Source of the DNA: Lentisphaerota bacterium
Lineage (GTDB): Bacteria > Verrucomicrobiota > Lentisphaeria > Victivallales > Victivallaceae
Assembly: GCA_015061685.1 (NCBI GenBank)
Contig: SUWD01000025.1
Coordinates: 1-39,994, forward strand
Reading direction: 5' to 3'
Length of the DNA stretch: 39,994 nucleotides
The translations under genes were made by a program, and so were the position numbers. The notes below the pieces were generated by a model. It was given only the letters and a program-made list of their open reading frames with translations, was not told where the DNA came from and searched no databases. Shown here one piece after another: positions 21,863-32,500 of the stretch. Numbering within the stretch: the stretch's first letter is position 1; the number at the start of each line of letters is the position of its first letter.

Positions 21863-22292
21863 TTATTTTTCCTCATTGCGTTTTTTATCAGCATAGAACC
21901 GTCTGATCTCTGCAGCTCTATCTTCATCTTTCTGGAATTGTGATATAAAGAACTTTCTGGTACTGCTTGGCGTTGTATCTTCTGGATCGTGCTTGGTCAG
22001 ATAGGAAAGTTGTCTGATCATTGCTTCTCTGGTATCGTTGAAGTCAATAGCATTCCGTTCCAGCATATATCCATTAGGGCGTGGATTACCGTCCTGATCG
22101 GGATTGCATGGATAGACCAACTTTTTGGCATGAACTTCCTCTACGGGTATTTTCAGTGTGTTAGCCCAGTGCCTTTCCATTTGTTCAAGTAATGTCCGTC
22201 TGCAACGTCTCTTATTGCCATCAATTAATATCGCCACGTTATCCGACGACACAATCTTCTCTATTGGAAAGAGTACCACAAGGCAACATTGC
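21863..22292 (-). pseudogene. C-terminal remnant of a YagK/YfjJ-like (inovirus Gp2-like) protein
   Basis: An open frame read from the end of the oxidoreductase gene to a stop at 21863 (about 142 codons). It contains VAILIDGNKRRCRRTLLEQM, HWANTLKIP, GYMLERNAIDF, RQLSYLTKHD and STRKFFISQ in order. This order resembles the C-terminal part of the YagK/YfjJ domain found in cryptic prophages and as inovirus Gp2 (nsp.F.....R.SYL.K......R.f..S). There is no proper start or N-terminal half; the frame simply continues antisense-free into the oxidoreductase 3' end. I read it as a 5'-truncated fragment of a mobile-element gene. Family match is from memory of the motif pattern. Confidence 0.5.
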
Positions 22293-23453
22293 TCAATAGG
22301 TATTTCTGTTGTCCATAATCCTGACTTTGGAAGTATCTTTCTCAAAGGTCGAAGTTTGAATTTTTTCCTGCAGTTTTTCGTAGAACAACTCATCATCAAT
22401 CGGCAAATCAACTCCACGGCCCAACCAGCTGGAAAGAAGCATGGCATTGGATATTTCAAGGCTGTTTATTCCTTCGTTACCGGGAGCAATAAGCGGAATA
22501 CCTGTCAAAATGGATTCAACGAAATTTTTGATAATACCGTTATGATCCTCTTTTTCTCCTTTTACAGCAATTTCACATTTCCAGCTTTCCGGTTCACCGA
22601 AACCATCCTGATATTCGCGGTTGAATTTACGCTCTGATATGCGGGTCCGCCAAAAAGTCAATTTATCATTCTCCATGACGATTTTACCATTGTCTCCTGC
22701 AATTTCAAAGCGGTTGCTGCCTGGAGCTTCGCCAGTGGATGCGATAAACACCCCGGTTGCACCATTGGCATATCTGACATAAGCAGTAACGTCATCTTCG
22801 ACTTCAATATTGTGGTATTTACCATAACTGCAGAATGCATGAACATGTACCGGTCTGCCGCAAATCCACTGCCAGAGGTCAAGTTGGTGCGGACATTGAT
22901 TGATCAATATTCCTCCGCCTTCACCTTTCCACGTGCCACGCCAAACTCCGGCATCGTAATAACTTTGCGGACGATACCATTGAGTTGTGATCCAGTTGCA
23001 GCGTTTAATATCGCCCAATTCACCGGATTGAACAATATCTTTCAGTTTTACGTGGATCGGATGAGTCCTCTGATTGAACATGATGGCGAAAGTTTTGCCG
23101 CTTTTTTCTGCGGCATAATTCATTTCTCTGACGTTTTTTGTAAACACTCCGGCAGGTTTTTCAATAAGCACATGCAGATCATTTCTGAAAGCCTTTATTG
23201 CCAAGTCGGGATGAAAATAGTGCGGAGTTGCCACTATAACCGCATCGACGGAACCGGATTGGAGCATTTCATCAATATTCTCAAACAGTTTTGCTGTTCC
23301 GGAAATATCCTGTCTTATTCTTTGCAGATTATCTTTATTTGTATCGCAGACCGCTGCCAATTCGGCATTGGGAATTTTATGATCAGCCAAAGATCTGGCA
23401 TGATTTATCCCCATTGCGCCGCAACCTATAAGCCCTATACGAATATTTTTCAT
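22293..23453 (-). CDS. Gfo/Idh/MocA family NAD(P)-dependent oxidoreductase
   Basis: 386 residues. Rossmann fold at the N terminus (IRIGLIGCGAMGINHARSL, GxGxxG), ATPHYFHP, and the EKP motif at 98-100, where the Lys is catalytic. The C-terminal alpha/beta domain holds the usual GGGILINQCPHQLDLWQW with the active-site Asp/His. Family members oxidise or reduce sugar hydroxyls (inositol, glucose, glycosides to 3-keto forms). Last gene of the minus-strand sugar operon; its start overlaps the enolase-superfamily gene by 4 bp. Substrate unknown. Confidence 0.93.
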   Translation of the reverse strand: MKNIRIGLIGCGAMGINHARSLADHKIPNAELAAVCDTNKDNLQRIRQDISGTAKLFENIDEMLQSGSVDAVIVATPHYFHPDLAIKAFRNDLHVLIEKPAGVFTKNVREMNYAAEKSGKTFAIMFNQRTHPIHVKLKDIVQSGELGDIKRCNWITTQWYRPQSYYDAGVWRGTWKGEGGGILINQCPHQLDLWQWICGRPVHVHAFCSYGKYHNIEVEDDVTAYVRYANGATGVFIASTGEAPGSNRFEIAGDNGKIVMENDKLTFWRTRISERKFNREYQDGFGEPESWKCEIAVKGEKEDHNGIIKNFVESILTGIPLIAPGNEGINSLEISNAMLLSSWLGRGVDLPIDDELFYEKLQEKIQTSTFEKDTSKVRIMDNRNTY

Positions 23454-24874
23454 AAAAAGACCTTTTTATTTGAATGTATTTCCAAAGCCGCTTCAGGCAG
23501 AGATCTTTTTATTTTACCGATGCAGTAACCGAATCCCGGAGCGTTGAGAGTGGAAATATCCACTTCCCCGTTACGTCGCTTGTATATTCCCGGATGCACT
23601 TCTGCTTCAGGCAGGGATGCTTCCGGATAGAACTGCATCCCGTTAGTTTCCACACCGGCAATCGTCCCGACATGAGCCGCAAGCAAGCAATGCGGGATTT
23701 GTGCCAGCATCGGATTGGTAAGATCCTGCACCATCAGTGTCATGCCATGAGCTTTTGCCCAACAGGCACTCAAAATCGCCCCGGTTTGAGTTTTGCAGGT
23801 TTTTAAGGCAACTCCGCTCCACCCCAATTTACGCCCCAGTTTGATCAAATGCCAATCATGGCAGCTTTCATCCATAAACAAAGGTTTTCTGGCAGAAACA
23901 CTGTGTACGTCGATCAGATTGCTTTCCAGATCATAGGGGAATGGTTGTTCAACATATAAAATCATGCCGTAAATCCGGGGATATTCCTGCATAAGACGGT
24001 CGAGGATAGTGTTGACGTAAACAACATCTGTAACCGTACAGTTAAAGTCCGTTGTAAGCCAATCAACATTTTCTTCTATAGCGATTTGTCCAACTTTTAC
24101 CAGGCGATCGAAATCCCATTGGGAATCATTACCACGAAGTTTTACTTTCAGGCATTTCAATCCGTCACGCCTGATCCAGTCACGCAGCAATACCGGATAG
24201 CCGTCATCGGGTTCTCTCCCGGTAAGTTCATCCGGATCAATGAGGTCTTTGCCGCCGACCAGATGCCATGCCAACATTCTCTGGCTCGGTTCGACAAAGA
24301 AATCCTCCGGAAATTTTCCGGCGAAAGAAACATCGGCATCATCGGCAGGGGTAAGGAAATGAGACAGATCACTATTCATGAATTTTGAATTATAGGTTTT
24401 ATAAACCGGGAGTCCATGTACCATGCCATAGGCATCATGAAGAGCAATATCGAAAGCTGAACAGCACACTAAAGCTGCCAGATACGGCATTGCTTCAGAA
24501 TCATTACGTTTTGAATTGAAGTTTTTCAACATACTTTTCAGTTTTGTCTCCTGAAAAGTATGGCCTATTTCCATTGGATGCCCCGTAAATTCAAAATCAG
24601 CCCATGCCTCTGCCAACTGGATTGAAAAATTTTTCAAAGCGTCATGCCGTTCCTGATAGGAGAGAGTACCCGGCCAAACCCATTGCACACTCAAAGGAGT
24701 TTCCCCCCATCCTTCTGCGGTATTCCCCTTGCGATCAATGACCGTTATTTTCACCCGGGAACAAGTTACAAAAGTCAAGGTCTCCGGACCGAATTTAAGC
24801 GGGACTCTGGTTTCAACCGGCAAAAAATATAACGATGTACCGACTACTTGAATATCTGTATCTTTAGGATTCAT
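23450..24874 (-). CDS. Enolase-superfamily (mandelate racemase/muconate lactonizing-like) protein
   Basis: 474 residues. N-terminal capping domain, then a TIM barrel with the superfamily residues: KVK at 243-245 (acid/base Lys), metal ligands Asp276 (TTDFNCT), Glu309 (YVEQPFPYD) and Asp335-Glu336 (FMDES), and ALKTCKTQTG near 357-365. Typical reactions are dehydration of sugar acids or racemisation. About 80-100 residues longer than usual for the family. Next to isomerase and oxidoreductase genes it fits sugar-acid catabolism. Overlaps the genes on both sides. Confidence 0.85.
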   Translation of the reverse strand: MNPKDTDIQVVGTSLYFLPVETRVPLKFGPETLTFVTCSRVKITVIDRKGNTAEGWGETPLSVQWVWPGTLSYQERHDALKNFSIQLAEAWADFEFTGHPMEIGHTFQETKLKSMLKNFNSKRNDSEAMPYLAALVCCSAFDIALHDAYGMVHGLPVYKTYNSKFMNSDLSHFLTPADDADVSFAGKFPEDFFVEPSQRMLAWHLVGGKDLIDPDELTGREPDDGYPVLLRDWIRRDGLKCLKVKLRGNDSQWDFDRLVKVGQIAIEENVDWLTTDFNCTVTDVVYVNTILDRLMQEYPRIYGMILYVEQPFPYDLESNLIDVHSVSARKPLFMDESCHDWHLIKLGRKLGWSGVALKTCKTQTGAILSACWAKAHGMTLMVQDLTNPMLAQIPHCLLAAHVGTIAGVETNGMQFYPEASLPEAEVHPGIYKRRNGEVDISTLNAPGFGYCIGKIKRSLPEAALEIHSNKKVFL

Positions 24875-25679
24875 AATTCTTTTCTCCTGTCAAATTTTTC
24901 AAATATGTTAACGATTGCGGCAATACGTCATCTGCCGCTCCTGATAATCCTCTGCATTCCAGAACTGTATAACCAGTGTATCCGATTCTTTCAAGCACCT
25001 CAAATGCCGCCTTGAAATCCAATCCTCCAGGAGCAGGTTCAGTCCGCGCCGGAGTTTCGGAAATATGGAAATTTTTCAGCCATTTTCCGCAACGCAACAG
25101 TGCTTCCGGCAGGTTATTTTCTTCCAGACTCATGTGAAACCAGTCTGCTGTTACAGCCAGTCCGGAATTATTTACCTTTTCACAAAGCCGCACAGCGTGT
25201 TCAATGGAGTAAAGATAATCCGTCTCTTTGCGATTGACTGGTTCAAGCATCAGGTGAACTGATCTTTCTGCGGCGAAATTTGCCAAATCAGGCAGTTGTT
25301 CCAGAATTATGTCATCGGCTTCTTTTCCTGTAAAAACGGAAATATTATCTATGAAAAGATGCGGCGGCATCACCAGACCGACTGCACCAAGATCCGCACA
25401 TAGATCCAGTAAGCGTTTAATATCATTGCGACACTCATTGCGAACTTTTTCATCTTTGCTCAAAAGTGATCCCTTAAAGCCAAGAGAAATACTGCTGACG
25501 GGCAGAGGAAGTTTTTCTTTGTATTCCATTAATTCCTGATAATAGTCAGATAAATATCTTCCCGGTAATTCAACGGCATCAAAACCGTACTTTCGGGCGT
25601 TGGAAAATTTTTCCGGCAGATCTCTTCCGGGCAGAACTTCCAACCTGACCGCAAATAATTTTGTATCTTTTCTATTCAT
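24864..25679 (-). CDS. Sugar phosphate isomerase/epimerase-like TIM-barrel protein
   Basis: 271 residues of the xylose isomerase-like (AP endonuclease 2) family. Motifs at barrel strands: GFDAVELPGRYLS, LGAVGLVMPPH, LMLEPVNRKE with the metal-ligand Glu, VTADWFHM, NFHISETP and GYTVLECRG with a terminal Glu. Expected to need a divalent metal and to interconvert ketoses, inosose or similar. Overlaps the enolase-superfamily gene by 11 bp and lies 17 bp after GH36. Confidence 0.88.
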   Translation of the reverse strand: MNRKDTKLFAVRLEVLPGRDLPEKFSNARKYGFDAVELPGRYLSDYYQELMEYKEKLPLPVSSISLGFKGSLLSKDEKVRNECRNDIKRLLDLCADLGAVGLVMPPHLFIDNISVFTGKEADDIILEQLPDLANFAAERSVHLMLEPVNRKETDYLYSIEHAVRLCEKVNNSGLAVTADWFHMSLEENNLPEALLRCGKWLKNFHISETPARTEPAPGGLDFKAAFEVLERIGYTGYTVLECRGLSGAADDVLPQSLTYLKNLTGEKNYES

Positions 25680-25696
25680 AAAACATCGATCTTTTT

Positions 25697-27949
25697 TTAG
25701 AATTCAAAACTCAAAATACCTTGTTCCGGCACATGGAATTTCGTCAGACCGTCTTCATAAGTAAAATCAATGATTTCTCCGTTGAAAAACACTCTTTCCG
25801 GTTTGGTATTCAAGAGCAATTCAGCATCAGCTTTGTAATCAGTTGCAAAAGAGATGTTTTCAGCATCAACTTTTTCCAGCCGGATATTTGAATCAAAAAT
25901 CTGAGTACCGTCAGCAACATTGAGTGAAAACATTCGGCTGCTGTGAGGAGGAAGAATATATTCTATTTGATTTTTAAACTCTTTTTGTTCCCCGGACCAG
26001 ACATCTGTTAAAATATAATTGCCCTCTTTCAGTTTCATATCCGCAGGAGAAAATGCGATATTCAAATTTTCATCGCTCAAATTAAAAAGAGCAACTGTTT
26101 TCAACGGCAATGATTCTGTTCCTGATTTGCGGGAAAACAGCGGCGTATCAGTAAACCAGATCGCAGGAGGCAGAACATTGTGTTTACGGTAATCATACTG
26201 GGCAAAATGAACATCCTGACCATTGTTGATATTACAGAGAGCTTTTTTGAGGATCTTGAGATGTTCGGCAGAGCAGTCGGAATGCAGTTTACCTGACAAC
26301 TCCACTAATGAGTGGGTGATCAGAATATAGTTTATGGCAAACATTCTTTCATTTTCCGAAAGTCCCGGCATAATTCCGATGGAGTCGCTGTTGGGGACAA
26401 ACAAATCGCCAATATGTAACGCAAAACACGAAGTTCCCCAAAGGAAGGTCGCTTTGACATGATCCCATTCGCCGCCGGTGATATCCATGCCGTAACGGTA
26501 GTTGGTGAAAAATTCTCCGAGGAATGGGTTTCCCTGCACAATATCACAACCAGTTTGAAAATATCCATCTGTCGGCAAACGCTTGCGGATTTCAGTAAGC
26601 AGCCATCTACGCCACTCATAGGAGGAATGCTCTCTATTTTTCAGCATGGGAAAACTGGTTTCAAAAACATAACTCCAGAAATCCAGTTTGATCCCGTTGA
26701 AATTATAATCATAACAGAATTTATCAAACGCATATTGCAGATATTCTCTTACTTCAGGGATGCTCGGATCAAGAACCATGCCGCATTCGATCCCCTCATA
26801 TTCTTTGTAACGCCATGCGTAATCGACTGCCCATTCCGGGTGTTCTTTGGTGATTTGCGAACATGCAGGACAAATCAATCCCGTCCAGACTGCGGGAGTC
26901 AAACCAAACTGCCGGACTTTGTCAGAGTAAGAACGCAGACCTGAAGGAAACTTCTTTTTGTCGATACCGCCATCTTTTTCATAGGCAGTGCCGATGCCGT
27001 TGGCAAATTTGTCATTGTGCCAGTAACCGTCATCAAGCTGGATAAAGCGGACATTTGGGAAGTGGCGGCTGACAAATTCAGCTTCTTTCAAGACCAATTC
27101 TTCCGAAACACTGCGTTCAATGCAATCATTCCAAGATTCCCAGACAACAGAATGACGATTGGCATTTCCCGCTCCATTCAAGGGAGGCAGAACGGTACGC
27201 AAAACTTTTGTATAACGATCAAAAATATGTTCAATATCATCCGCATTATCTGTGGTTCCCAAGTACCAACGATCTGTCAGTGTCCTGTTTGGAATAACAT
27301 CCAGAGCCTCAACACCCTTAAAACCGGAAATGATATTCATACGCAGTTTTCCGCGATCATGATCAATTTCGTAGCAATGGTAAAATACCAGCTGTTCCAA
27401 AGTTCCGTGGATCAGAGCGTGATTGGTCTCATAGTTGCCAAGAAGAATTGCCGGAAATGGCTGAAAAGGAGAATCTCCGATACGTTTTGAGCAGCAAGGG
27501 ATTTCCACATAAGACAGATAAGAACCGATATCATATTTCGGATCTTTGCCGCCGGGAGCCAGCCGGTCAAAACCGACAGGCAAAGTCATTGTCGCATAAA
27601 TCCGGGAATTTTCGGCATGGTAATAAAAATCTTTATCAGGATTTTTTCCGAAATCAATACCATCCAATTCGATACCTGCTTCTTTCAAAGCGATGGTTTC
27701 TGATGATATATTTTTGATCAAGCGGCGGCAGGTTATCTCATCGTCTTCATAGGTCAGATACAAATCATCGCTGAATTGTCCCAAATAATCAGCGTGCCAA
27801 TGAGACACATTTGCTTGAGATGACCATATTTTTTTATATTCTGCTTCAATACGCCCCTTATGTTCTGTAACCAGATAAGGAGACATGGTAAGATTTCCTG
27901 CCCGAAATAAAGCGAACAGCTCTTTTTCTGAATTAAAAATTTGTTTCAT
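25697..27949 (-). CDS. Alpha-galactosidase-like glycoside hydrolase, GH36
   Basis: 750 residues. N-terminal beta-sandwich (about 1-260), TIM barrel (about 265-610) and C-terminal beta domain. WESWNDC and FIQLDDGYW precede the catalytic strands; GIKLDFWSY supplies the likely nucleophile Asp423 and RYGMDITGG the likely acid/base Asp489, as in GH36 clan D. No signal peptide, so it acts inside the cell on imported oligosaccharides. The usual activity is alpha-galactosidase, but alpha-N-acetylgalactosaminidase or other specificities exist. Downstream of GH4 by 36 bp; the isomerase gene follows after 17 bp. Confidence 0.9.
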   Translation of the reverse strand: MKQIFNSEKELFALFRAGNLTMSPYLVTEHKGRIEAEYKKIWSSQANVSHWHADYLGQFSDDLYLTYEDDEITCRRLIKNISSETIALKEAGIELDGIDFGKNPDKDFYYHAENSRIYATMTLPVGFDRLAPGGKDPKYDIGSYLSYVEIPCCSKRIGDSPFQPFPAILLGNYETNHALIHGTLEQLVFYHCYEIDHDRGKLRMNIISGFKGVEALDVIPNRTLTDRWYLGTTDNADDIEHIFDRYTKVLRTVLPPLNGAGNANRHSVVWESWNDCIERSVSEELVLKEAEFVSRHFPNVRFIQLDDGYWHNDKFANGIGTAYEKDGGIDKKKFPSGLRSYSDKVRQFGLTPAVWTGLICPACSQITKEHPEWAVDYAWRYKEYEGIECGMVLDPSIPEVREYLQYAFDKFCYDYNFNGIKLDFWSYVFETSFPMLKNREHSSYEWRRWLLTEIRKRLPTDGYFQTGCDIVQGNPFLGEFFTNYRYGMDITGGEWDHVKATFLWGTSCFALHIGDLFVPNSDSIGIMPGLSENERMFAINYILITHSLVELSGKLHSDCSAEHLKILKKALCNINNGQDVHFAQYDYRKHNVLPPAIWFTDTPLFSRKSGTESLPLKTVALFNLSDENLNIAFSPADMKLKEGNYILTDVWSGEQKEFKNQIEYILPPHSSRMFSLNVADGTQIFDSNIRLEKVDAENISFATDYKADAELLLNTKPERVFFNGEIIDFTYEDGLTKFHVPEQGILSFEF

Positions 27950-27985
27950 TTTTTGGAAATTGATATGTTTACTGGATTTTGTTTG

Positions 27986-29371
27986 TTATTCAAAAAATTG
28001 TTTTGCCTGAAGCATTTGCGGATCTATGTCTGAATAAATATCAAACATTTCACGGTAAAATTCATTACGTTTTTTATTGAATTGACTTACCGGATAAGCA
28101 TCAAGTGCATCGGCAAATGTTTTCGGATCCCAATGGGCGATTGCTTCAGATTGAAGTTTCTGAAATTCTGCCAGAGATGCAATCAAGCCTTTGAAAGGAG
28201 CCGGGATATATTGATTTTCCACCGGAATGATCTCTTTCCCGGAAATATCCATGGTGTATTCCAAAGGTACATCATCGGCAAAATCCCGCACAGCTCCATA
28301 GTTCGGGCAAGTTGCCACGATCCGCATTTTTTCTTTACCGCACAATGCTTTGAAAATCGGGATTGTTATATCGGTTGTAACTTTGCCAAGCAGGTTGTCC
28401 GGATTATCCCAATTGATCTCTTTTGTTGTTCTGGAAAAGGTGATAAAACGATCAAAACGTTCTTTTACCTCAAGATGAAAATGTCTTTCAGCCGCCTCCG
28501 GATCAAAATTTTCGCCCATTCCATCCCGATCTATCTGCAGAGCTAAAACTTCATCGGGAAAAAGATGGAAACTGCCGTCAACTTCTGAAGAGAAAATAAT
28601 TGTTCCGTAACGGTGAAACATTCGATACATGAAAGTCAACGCTTCTGAAGCACTGCGTTGGATCATTTCTGAAGAAGCGGCGATTTTCATCGGTTCCCAT
28701 GAATCATTCAAGTATTGCGGAAAAACTTCGGAATAAAGATCTTTACCGCGATAACTGCCCCGTAAAATAAAGGATAAGTGGTTGACTCCGGCGGCAACCA
28801 CATCCCAATCCGGATCAAATTCATCACGACCGGTCAACCTGCTCAAATCGTAACGGTGATTGTTAAATCCGCCGCAAATTCCCAATGCCCGGATTTTGGT
28901 AAACGTATTTACCAGATGCGAATAGACGGCAACCGGATTCGGAAACAACAGCATCAATGCATCCGGGCAGAATTTCTCCATTTTACGGGCAATATTTAAA
29001 ATCGTTCTCCCCAAACGGAGCGACAGAAATGCTCCGCTGATACAAAGATTGTCGGTGGAACAAAAGCCGTATTTGCTGGCAAGGAAAACCGATTGTTCAT
29101 TTGATGGTGAACGGCGTGCCCCCATTGTCAAATATACCACATCGGTCCCTGGCAATGCCGCATCAAAATCATTGGTCCAAATGATTTTGCAACCGGCATT
29201 GGCATATTCAGGACAGGCAAGCAGCAGTTTGCCGACCGCTTCTGCACGCTCAAGCTGCAAATCAACCAGACGGATTTCTCCGTTACGGAAAACTTCGGGA
29301 GCCTGTTCAAAAACTCCCCGTAGAATCGGAAGCAGCCTCAAAGAACCACCGCCGACAAAAAGCATATTCAT
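27986..29371 (-). CDS. NAD+/metal-dependent glycosidase, GH4
   Basis: 461 residues, normal for GH4. N-terminal Rossmann motif MNMLFVGGGSLRLLP (GGGS), IRLVDLQLERAE for NAD adenosine binding, FPNPVAVYSH (Asn145-Pro146), Cys166 in GICGGFN and GVNHLSF (195-198) that hold the metal site. GH4 cleaves glycosides by an oxidation-elimination-addition route via a 3-keto intermediate; members are alpha-galactosidases, alpha-glucuronidases or 6-phospho-glycosidases. Several lineages of free-sugar type fit better next to GH36 than phospho-glycosidases, because no PTS gene is here. Preceded by a palindrome at 29419-29464. Confidence 0.9.
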   Translation of the reverse strand: MNMLFVGGGSLRLLPILRGVFEQAPEVFRNGEIRLVDLQLERAEAVGKLLLACPEYANAGCKIIWTNDFDAALPGTDVVYLTMGARRSPSNEQSVFLASKYGFCSTDNLCISGAFLSLRLGRTILNIARKMEKFCPDALMLLFPNPVAVYSHLVNTFTKIRALGICGGFNNHRYDLSRLTGRDEFDPDWDVVAAGVNHLSFILRGSYRGKDLYSEVFPQYLNDSWEPMKIAASSEMIQRSASEALTFMYRMFHRYGTIIFSSEVDGSFHLFPDEVLALQIDRDGMGENFDPEAAERHFHLEVKERFDRFITFSRTTKEINWDNPDNLLGKVTTDITIPIFKALCGKEKMRIVATCPNYGAVRDFADDVPLEYTMDISGKEIIPVENQYIPAPFKGLIASLAEFQKLQSEAIAHWDPKTFADALDAYPVSQFNKKRNEFYREMFDIYSDIDPQMLQAKQFFE

Positions 29372-29418
29372 AACAAATTATTCCTTTTATTTCAAAAATT
29401 TGAGAAAAAGCCCCTCTG

Positions 29419-29464
29419 AACAAGTGTACCGCTTGTTCAGCAGAACAGTTGCAGTACACTTGTT
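29419..29464 (-). promoter_or_regulatory. Palindromic operator- or terminator-like element before GH4
   Basis: An 11-bp perfect inverted repeat AACAAGTGTAC (29419-29429) / GTACACTTGTT (29454-29464) with a 24-nt loop. The loop holds further half-sites: CTTGTTC (29432-29438) pairs with GAACAAG, and GTTC-AGCA-GAAC lies at its centre. It is placed between the 1251-residue gene and GH4. It could be a sugar-regulator operator or an RNA switch/terminator; no T run follows directly on the minus strand (GGGGCTTTTT lies about 8 nt on). Confidence 0.55.
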
Positions 29465-29504
29465 TTCAAACATTTTTCATGTTGTTTTTTGGGAGATTGA
29501 TATG

Positions 29505-32500
29505 TCAATAATCTATTCTGATTATTTTCAATCCTCTTGCTTTGAGCGGGAAACTGACAGAATTATTGTTTACCGGGATGATTCCGTTCCCGGGATAAAC
29601 TTCTGTCATCTTTATTTGAGAAGCATCTGCAGGAGCGAAATCAACCGAGATGTTTGCTTCAGCTGCATCATATCCCCAATTGGATACGATCATCAAAGCC
29701 TGTTTTTCACTTTCCTTGTTGTAAACGCTTGCCAGCACGCTTTCACTGTTGGTTTTTGCCGGAGATTCCGGACTCCAGTAAGGAATAAAATCTGAACTGG
29801 TGATCCATTTATCCATCAGATCCCATACTGGAATGATCTCTTTACCGCCATTTCTATCCCCGATTGTCGGCAACACTCTGTGCGGCAGGGTCATCATCAG
29901 GATCTCTTCCAATGGGACCGGATTATTGACCCGCCATGAATACTGGTGGAAGGAGTAAAATGTGTGAGGCACTCCGTACTGGATGTGCATTTCTTTGGTT
30001 CTGAACATATCAGGAGAAAGTCTTTTATAAAAATTTTCTCTTTCTGCTCCCCACTCTTCCCCCGCAGTTACCACATCAACAAAGCCGACAATTCCCGGCA
30101 TAGGGGCAGTGTGAGCAAAAACAACTCCGTCTTTCCCGTTGGTATGCAAATAGGTGTAAAGGCGTTTATACAATTCCCGTAATTTCCAAATTACAGCGGT
30201 GGGATGCTTCCTGCCGTTTTCATCTGTATAACCGGCATCGTGATAAGGATTATCCGAGGCGACCGGTTGGGAAACATCCAGATATACGCCGTCGAAACCG
30301 AATTTTTCGACATAACACTTTGCCGTATGCAGCAGAAAATCCAAATGGCTGCTGCTTGCAGATGCGATCCCCATATTGCTCCATGACTGCCGGGGAGTAA
30401 TTTCCCATTCATGCCCAAAAAGTTTCTGCTCCGGAGTATTGAATTGGGCGGCAGACAGATAAAAATCTGGAACGACTTTTGCACCATATTTGTGTGCATT
30501 GGTCAATATGGATTTTACCGGAATTTTGAGTTTGGGGTAAGATAAAGAAATGAGACCGTATTGAGCTCCCACATACAGCCGTTTGGAAAAATCTTCCGGC
30601 CAATTTGCATAATACGAAGCGTGCCACTTTTTGGGATCTTTCGTTTCCGGTTTCACGGGAGTTGCCTGCCAGGCATATTCATATTTAACTGACTTATCAA
30701 GCATTATCGGGGAGCTGACCAAATGCACCCGCATAATGGTGGTATTATCCTTTTTGATAAACTCAATATGTTTTTTCCCTTTGATATTTTCATCTGACTC
30801 TGTTGCCAAAGCAAATCCGATTTTATCATTACCGAGCCATATTGTATTAATGAAATCTTCAGTCCATATCCAGCCGGGATTATAGATCCATTTCCCCCCG
30901 ATATCAACTTTTTTTGCATTGGAAGTTCCTTCATACAAACTTGCACTGTAGTTTTTGTAAGTCGGCAGATATGTAAATGCACGCACATACATTGCAATAT
31001 CTTTGTTGAATGGGAAATCCATGTAAATTGCATCAATTTCAAGCGGTTTTTCCGGAGTCACGGCAAATTTCAAAAGTGAAAACCCGTCATATTCAGTACA
31101 AAGAGTTCCGGTAAAATTAAAATTCCCGGCATCCCCTTTTATCACATAAGAACTTTCAGTATCTTTGGCAGACGTATTTTGGATCGGTTCAAAAACAATA
31201 TCTGCCGGTTTGCCGTTGATAATAAAATTCACCGATGGTTTTCCGGCAAAAATATTCGTATCAAAAACAGTTATCTGTTCCGGCAAACCGTTATCAGCAA
31301 GAACATATTTCCGGTCGGTAACGGAAATATTTTTACCGTTTGTTTTTACCGGCACCCAGGGTGCAGGAACCTTTTCGGAAATCCCGATCGTATTGTCCAG
31401 CCACTCCGGTTTTTCCGGAATTTTTAACGAAACAGCACTGGATACAATAACTTTTTTATTTTGATTAGCAACATAGCTTTTTACAATATAATCTCCTGTT
31501 TTCAGTTTTGAGATATCAAATCTGAATTTGATTTTTTCTCCGGGAGTCAAAATGATTTTCTCTCCGGATATTTCAGTTCCTTCGATGCTGACAGAAATCC
31601 TGTCATTTTTGCAAATTCCGGAAACTCTCCCGGTATCTAATTCGATATCGACAAAGCCTTTTGCGTATACCGGAATTACTTTTACATCAAACGCTGATGT
31701 GCAGGTGAATGGAATTTTTGAATAAATATATCTTTGAGTATTATTGCGATCAGAGGCTGAAAATTCAAGAACGAGGTCAGTCGTTCTGCTGATTTTAACA
31801 AGTTCCTCAAGTGAAAAACGTTTTTCACCTTTAGAGGAAAGAAGCATATCTTTTTCAACCAATATTTTCCCGGTATCCAATACTTTTATTGTTGACGATA
31901 ATTTAATGTTTTCTGTTTGGGGGATATTAACAGTACCATTTACGTTGATCAATCCATTTAACGGATCTCCGAAACCGGATAACTGTACAGCGGGGGAATT
32001 GCCGCCGAATTCAACATATCCGAAAAAGCTGGTATCTGTAAAATGATTTTTTGTGGGAGACCAGCTGGTCCACTGTTCCACATTACGATTTTTGCCATTT
32101 ATTTCAGCAAGATCCCGGCAAAAATTCATTCTCCAGACCGTTCCTGCCGGCGGGGGAGCAGAGAACCCAATATCTTTCAATGGGATTACAACTTCAGCGG
32201 TCCAAAAGGTCTTGTTGAATGTAAGGATGCCTCCGGCAGTTTCTCCGGAATCCTCAAAAAGAGATGCATATTTTATATTTCCGTTCCATTTGATATCATC
32301 GGTATAACTGACATCAATAAATCCTCCGGCAGGAACTCCTAAAAATTGAAACCACTGTTTTTCCTGCGGACTGATCCAGATTTCAAAAGCTTCACCATTT
32401 ATCTTGATGTTGTCCCGACCGGCTGTTCCTTTTTTAAAGAGTCCGATCACGGTACTTTTCAAAGCAAAATAAAGATTTTTTTCGTCGTATGAAATATATA

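Noticed and set aside
21838..21870. CCGGA-AC-TCCGG hairpin followed at a distance by T-rich sequence
   Set aside because: The T run is about eight bases away from a 5-bp stem with a 2-nt loop; a plausible terminator is not supported.
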